Positions 60,010 to 64,000 of a DNA stretch of 64,000 nucleotides are shown in pieces. The stretch's first letter is position 1. Each line of letters starts with the position of its first letter. The position numbers and the translations under genes were made by a program. The notes under the pieces were generated by a model that made no database searches, was not told the DNA's origin, and worked only from the letters and a program-made list of their open reading frames with translations. This DNA comes from Variovorax sp. PBS-H4 (GTDB lineage: Bacteria; Pseudomonadota; Gammaproteobacteria; Burkholderiales; Burkholderiaceae_C): the NCBI RefSeq assembly GCF_901827205.1, contig NZ_LR594675.1, forward strand, positions 3,844,001 to 3,908,000. Reading direction: 5' to 3'.

Positions 60010-61191
60010 ATGCGTACCCAAGTCGCCATCATCGGCGCCGGCCCGGCCGGCCTGCTGCTCGGCCAACTGCTCTTCAAGGCCGGCATCGACAACGTCATCG
60101 TCGAACGCCAGACCGGCGCCTACGTGCTGGGCCGCATCCGCGCCGGCGTGCTGGAGCAGGTCACGATGGACTTGTTGGCGCGTGCCGGCGTCGACGCGCG
60201 CGCCAAGGCCGAAGGTCTGCCGCACGAGGGCATCGAACTGTTGTTCAAGGGCGCGCGCCACCGCATCGACCTGCACGGCCTGAGCGGCGGCAAGCAGGTC
60301 ACCGTTTATGGCCAGACGGAGGTCACGCACGACCTGATGAATGCGCGCGCGGCCGAGGGCCTGACGACGGTCTACGGCGCCTCGCAGGTCAGCCTGCATG
60401 GCTTCGACGGCGAGCGGCCGACCGTGCGCTTCGAGAAAGACGGCGCAGCCCACGAAATCGAATGCGACTTCATCGCCGGCTGTGACGGCTACCACGGCGT
60501 CAGTCGGGCCAGTGTCCCGGCCGGTGCCATCCACACCTACGAAAAAGTCTATCCGTTCGGCTGGCTGGGCGTGCTGGCCGACGTGCCGCCGGTGTCGCAC
60601 GAGCTGATCTACGCCAACACGCAGCGCGGGTTCGCGCTGTGCAGCATGCGAAGCGCCACGCGCAGCCGCTACTACGTGCAGGTGCCCGTCGAGGAGCGGG
60701 TGGAGAACTGGAGCGACGACGCGTTCTGGAACGAGCTGCGGCTGCGGCTGGACCCCGAGGCGCGCGAGCGGCTGGTGACCGGACCCTCGCTGGAGAAGAG
60801 CATTGCCCCGCTGCGCAGCTTCGTGGCCGAGCCGATGCGCTTCGGGCGGCTGTTCCTCGCGGGCGACGCAGCCCACATCGTGCCGCCGACCGGCGCCAAA
60901 GGCCTGAACCTGGCCACGGCCGATGTCGGCTTCCTGTCGCGCGCGCTGGAGGTCTTCTACCGCGAGCAGAGCGAGTCGGCGCTCGACCGCTATTCCGAGC
61001 TGTGCCTGCGCAGGATCTGGAAGGCCGAGCGCTTCTCCTGGTGGTTCACGTCGCTCATGCACCGGTTCCCTGACACGGGCGAGTTCGGGCAGAAGATCCA
61101 GGAAGCCGAGCTCGACTACCTGGTGCACTCGCGGGCCGCATCGACCTCGGTGGCGGAGAACTACGTCGGCCTACCGCTGGAGGAGTTCTGA
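60010..61191 (+). CDS. pobA: 4-Hydroxybenzoate 3-monooxygenase
   Basis: FAD- and NADPH-dependent hydroxylase making protocatechuate. The 393-residue length equals the classic enzyme. FAD motif VAIIGAGPAGLLLGQLL at the N-terminus, RIRAGVLEQVTMDLL, NAxxxEGL-like DLMNARAAEGLTTVYG, the DG motif DFIAGCDGYHGVSR near residue 155 and the GD motif RLFLAGDAAHIVPPTGAKGLNLA near 280. GGAGA before the ATG. Likely induced through pobR. Confidence 0.96.
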   Translation: MRTQVAIIGAGPAGLLLGQLLFKAGIDNVIVERQTGAYVLGRIRAGVLEQVTMDLLARAGVDARAKAEGLPHEGIELLFKGARHRIDLHGLSGGKQVTVYGQTEVTHDLMNARAAEGLTTVYGASQVSLHGFDGERPTVRFEKDGAAHEIECDFIAGCDGYHGVSRASVPAGAIHTYEKVYPFGWLGVLADVPPVSHELIYANTQRGFALCSMRSATRSRYYVQVPVEERVENWSDDAFWNELRLRLDPEARERLVTGPSLEKSIAPLRSFVAEPMRFGRLFLAGDAAHIVPPTGAKGLNLATADVGFLSRALEVFYREQSESALDRYSELCLRRIWKAERFSWWFTSLMHRFPDTGEFGQKIQEAELDYLVHSRAASTSVAENYVGLPLEEF

Positions 61192-61194
61192 GCC

Positions 61195-63525
61195 TCAGGG
61201 CCCGGGCTGCATCAATTGCCAGATGCGCGCCGGTGTCAGCGGCATGTCCAGCCGCGGCGCCAGCCCGGCCATGCCGTTGCGCGCGAAGGCGTCGGCCACC
61301 GCGTTGACCACCGCAGGCGTGGCGCCGATGGTGCCGAGCTCGCCCACGCCCTTCACGCCCAGCGGGTTGTTCAAGCAGGGCGTGCTCTGGTCCATCTCGG
61401 TCTTGAACATGGCTGCCGCGATGTCGGCGCGGGGCGCCGCGTAGTCCATCAGGCTTCCAGTGAGCGGTTGGCCGGTCTCGGTGTCATAGACCACCCGTTC
61501 GCACAGGGCCTGGCCGATGCCCTGGACGACGCCGCCCTCGAGCTGGCCGCGCACGATCAGCGGGTTGATCACCCGGCCCACATCGTTGACCGACGCATAG
61601 GCCACGATGCCGATCTCGCCCGTCGCCGGGTCGATCTCCACCTCGCAGATGTGGCAGCCGTTCGGCCAGGTCGGACCGGCAACGGCGCTGGTCGAGTCGA
61701 CGAAGATCTGCTGCTCGGGCTGCCGCCCCGCGAGTGCGAACAGGTCCAGCGACAAGTCGGTACCGGCCACCTTGAAGAGGCCGGCCTCGTATGCAACGTC
61801 TTCCGGCGCGACCTCGAGCTCCTGCGCCGCCAGGGTGCGGGCCCGATCGATGGTGCGCTCGGCGCCGACGCGCACGGCGGAGCCGCCGGTAAAGATGGAG
61901 CGCGAACCGGCGCTGCCGAAGCCATTGCCCCGGTCGGTGTCGCCCAGCACGATACGCACCTTCTCGATGGGCACGCCAAAGGCATCGACCACCAATTGGG
62001 CCAGCGTGGTCGCGATGCCCTGCCCCATGGCGTTGACGGCCGAGAATACTTCGATGATGCCGTCGGCCTGCACCGAGACCGTCACCCGCTCCTCGAATAC
62101 ATTGCCGCCGGTCCACTCCAGGAAGGTCGCGATGCCCAGGCCGCGAAGCCGGCCCTGACGCTCCGATTCGGCCGCACGCGCGTCGAAGCCTTGCCAGTCA
62201 GCCAGGGCCAGCGCCTGGTCCATCACCAGCCCGAAGCGGCCTGTGTCGTAGGTCTGTTTCATCGGGTTGGTGTAAGGCATCTGCTCCGGCTGGATGAAGT
62301 TGCGCCGGCGCAGCTCGATGCGGTCGATGCCGATCTCGCGCGCGGCCTCGTCCATCAGCCGCTCGATGGTGTAGATCGCCTCGGGGCGGCCGGCACCGCG
62401 GTAGGCACCGGTCGGCGCGGTGTTGGTGAGCACCGCCAGGAAGTGGAAGTCGATGGTCTGGATGTCGTAGACGCTGGTCTGCACCCAGGGGCCGATCAGC
62501 AACTGAATGGCGACGCCCGTGCCGGTGGCGTACGCACCCACGTTGGCCAGGGTGCGAATGCGCAGCGCGAGGATCCTGCCGCTGGCATCGAGCGCGAGTT
62601 CGGCCCGGGCCTCGATGTCGCGCCCGTGCGAGGTCGAAAGGAACTCCTCGCTGCGGTCGGCGACCCACTTGACCGGGCGGCGCAGCTGGTGCGCCGCAAA
62701 CGCCACGACGATGTCCTCCGGATAGGCGCCGGTCTTCATGCCGAAGCCGCCACCCACGTCGCCCACGACCACGCGCACCTGCTCGGCAGGCAAGCCGATG
62801 GCCTCGGACACCGAGTTGCGCACGCCCGAGGGCATTTGCGTGCTCATCCGCAGGGTGAGCCGGCCGGACTCCGGGTCGGCATCGGCCAGCACCGAGCGGG
62901 GTTCGATCGTGAGCGCGACCACCCGCTGGTTGACGACGTCCAGCGCCACCACGTGGTCGGCGCGGGCGAAGGCGGCGCTGGCCGCCTCGGCGCTGCCGTG
63001 GCGCATCTCGGCGGCAATGTTGCCGGTGGCTTCGCCCCACACCAGCGGCGCGCCCTCTGCGGCGGCGGCCTGCGTGTCCACGACCATCGGGAGTTCCTCG
63101 TAGTCGACCACGACCGCCTCGCCGGCGTCGCGCGCCTGCGCTGCCGTTTCGGCGATCACGGCAGCCACCGGCTCGCCAACGAAGCGCACCGTGTCGATCG
63201 CGAGAACGTGCCGCGGCGGCGATGCGCACGCGGCACCGTCGGCACGCTTGAAGGCGACGGCACCGGGCATCGGCTTGACGCCGGCCTGCTGCAGGTCGGC
63301 GCCGGTCAGCACGCGCAGGACGCCGGGCATGGCCGCCGCCGCAGCGACATCGATGGCTGTCAACCGGGCATGCGGGTAAGGGGAACGCACGAAGAACAGA
63401 TGGGTCTGAAGCGGTAACGTGACGTCGTCGGTGTAGCGTCCGGCCCCGGCCAGGAGGCTCTCGTCTTCGAGCCGCCTGACGGCCTGGCCGCTGCCGAAGC
63501 GCATGGGATTCGTTTCTGTTGCCAC
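61195..63525 (-). CDS. Molybdenum hydroxylase large subunit (xanthine dehydrogenase/CoxL family)
   Basis: 776-residue molybdopterin-binding subunit: N-terminal aldehyde-oxidase a/b-hammerhead (GAGRYTDDVTLPLQTHLFFVRSPYPHARL), substrate/Moco region DVGGGFGMKTGAYPEDI, GAYRGAGRPEAIYTIERL, AMGQGIATTLAQ, and the catalytic glutamate region GVKGVGELGTIGATPAVVNAV at the C-terminus. The wording resembles CO-dehydrogenase-like form II proteins, which act on many heterocycles and aldehydes. No FAD (medium) or [2Fe-2S] (small) subunit gene is next to it, so it is orphaned here. It ends 3 bases from the pobA stop, convergent. Confidence 0.9.
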   Translation of the reverse strand: MATETNPMRFGSGQAVRRLEDESLLAGAGRYTDDVTLPLQTHLFFVRSPYPHARLTAIDVAAAAAMPGVLRVLTGADLQQAGVKPMPGAVAFKRADGAACASPPRHVLAIDTVRFVGEPVAAVIAETAAQARDAGEAVVVDYEELPMVVDTQAAAAEGAPLVWGEATGNIAAEMRHGSAEAASAAFARADHVVALDVVNQRVVALTIEPRSVLADADPESGRLTLRMSTQMPSGVRNSVSEAIGLPAEQVRVVVGDVGGGFGMKTGAYPEDIVVAFAAHQLRRPVKWVADRSEEFLSTSHGRDIEARAELALDASGRILALRIRTLANVGAYATGTGVAIQLLIGPWVQTSVYDIQTIDFHFLAVLTNTAPTGAYRGAGRPEAIYTIERLMDEAAREIGIDRIELRRRNFIQPEQMPYTNPMKQTYDTGRFGLVMDQALALADWQGFDARAAESERQGRLRGLGIATFLEWTGGNVFEERVTVSVQADGIIEVFSAVNAMGQGIATTLAQLVVDAFGVPIEKVRIVLGDTDRGNGFGSAGSRSIFTGGSAVRVGAERTIDRARTLAAQELEVAPEDVAYEAGLFKVAGTDLSLDLFALAGRQPEQQIFVDSTSAVAGPTWPNGCHICEVEIDPATGEIGIVAYASVNDVGRVINPLIVRGQLEGGVVQGIGQALCERVVYDTETGQPLTGSLMDYAAPRADIAAAMFKTEMDQSTPCLNNPLGVKGVGELGTIGATPAVVNAVADAFARNGMAGLAPRLDMPLTPARIWQLMQPGP

Positions 63526-63641
63526 CTGAGTCCTCTTTCCGTTGCACGCGGGGCGCGAGTCAGGGGACGACTATATGAGCACCGGTGCTTTCGCGCTTCC
63601 GACGACATCGCGTACTGCCGAAGCCGTGTATACCTTCGACC

Positions 63642-64000
63642 ATGCAACTGCCCTGGCTCGCCCCTGGTGACCCACTGCCCGACGCCACCTTGGCGTGGGG
63701 CGAATCCGATCCCGTTCCCGGCCTGCTGGCGGCCGGCGGCGGCCTCGATGTCGCAAGCCTGCTGCAGGCGTACGCGCACGGCATCTTTCCCTGGTTCAGC
63801 GAAGGCCAACCCATTCTCTGGTGGAGCCCGGACCCGCGCATGGTGCTGGATGTGGAGCGCTTCAGGCTGCACCGTTCGCTGCGCAGGACGCTGGAGCGCT
63901 TCCGCGCGGCGCCGGATTGCGAGATCCGGATCGACCATGGCTTCGAGACGGTGATCCGAGCCTGCGCAACGGCCCCGCGCTCCGGCCAGACCGGCACCTG
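63642..64000 (+). CDS. aat: Leucyl/phenylalanyl-tRNA-protein transferase, N-terminal part (runs off the window)
   Basis: Transfers Leu or Phe to N-terminal Arg/Lys of proteins, marking them for ClpAP via the N-end rule. About 119 residues are visible: MQLPWLAPGDPLPD, then LLAAGGGLDVASLLQAYAHGIFPWFSEGQPILWWSPDPRMVL, the hallmark of the family. The C-terminal half lies beyond the window. Divergent from the molybdenum hydroxylase gene. Confidence 0.95.
   Translation, partial: MQLPWLAPGDPLPDATLAWGESDPVPGLLAAGGGLDVASLLQAYAHGIFPWFSEGQPILWWSPDPRMVLDVERFRLHRSLRRTLERFRAAPDCEIRIDHGFETVIRACATAPRSGQTGT

Overview
The window is a high-GC chromosomal segment (roughly two-thirds G+C in most genes) from a betaproteobacterium of the Comamonadaceae, most likely Variovorax or a close relative. 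The supports are gene content and order (a TIGR02449-type ZapB-like gene, zapA, then 6S RNA; RND pumps; B12 salvage genes; 4-hydroxybenzoate and polyol catabolism; Tct-type binding protein) and short C/G-rich hairpin repeats typical of that family. I see no insertion sequences, prophage, CRISPR array or rRNA. The organism is an inference from protein character, not from a marker-gene comparison.

Layout. 1-226: end of nth. 268-4727 (minus): hemerythrin-like gene and cobC-cobS-cobT-cobQ. 4781-12938: tripartite RND efflux system, an alpha/beta hydrolase-like protein lacking its catalytic serine, and a divergent LysR regulator. 13006-20798 (minus): a tightly overlapped eight-gene operon, btuB-cobU-btuFCD-cobA-cbiB-threonine-phosphate decarboxylase, led by a cobalamin riboswitch at about 20880-21085. 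Together these genes import and salvage corrinoids and assemble the nucleotide loop; no corrin-ring genes are present here.

21155-23366: zapB-like gene, zapA, 6S RNA with a strong terminator, a TauE/SafE permease and UspA. 23391-28897 (minus): malonate operon (GntR regulator, malonyl-CoA decarboxylase, Tct binding protein, crotonase-like protein, malonyl-CoA synthetase) with a palindrome between the -35 and -10 of its promoter. 29140-30666: a lower-GC leucine-rich-repeat protein of unknown role. 30771-34393: lgt, a LysR regulator and ilvD. 34394-40133: a nested hairpin repeat, a TPP riboswitch, cytX, thiD (opposite strand) and thiO-thiS-thiG-thiE. 40213-40288: tRNA-Asn.

40352-45018: an accessory block beside tRNA-Asn with mostly unrecognised genes: a secreted possible beta-propeller protein, a minimal ATP-dependent DNA ligase-like protein, a DUF3606 protein and several small proteins. 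45187-54976: a polyol operon (ABC transporter, mannitol/arabinitol dehydrogenase, short-chain dehydrogenase, AraC regulator, xylulokinase, fructokinase) that should feed xylulose 5-phosphate and fructose 6-phosphate into central metabolism. 55007-59056: a small hypothetical gene, a DegP-type protease and an OmpR/QseC-type two-component system. 59107-61191: an IclR regulator divergent from pobA, with a clear palindrome between them. 61195-63525: an orphan molybdenum hydroxylase large subunit. 63642-end: start of aat.
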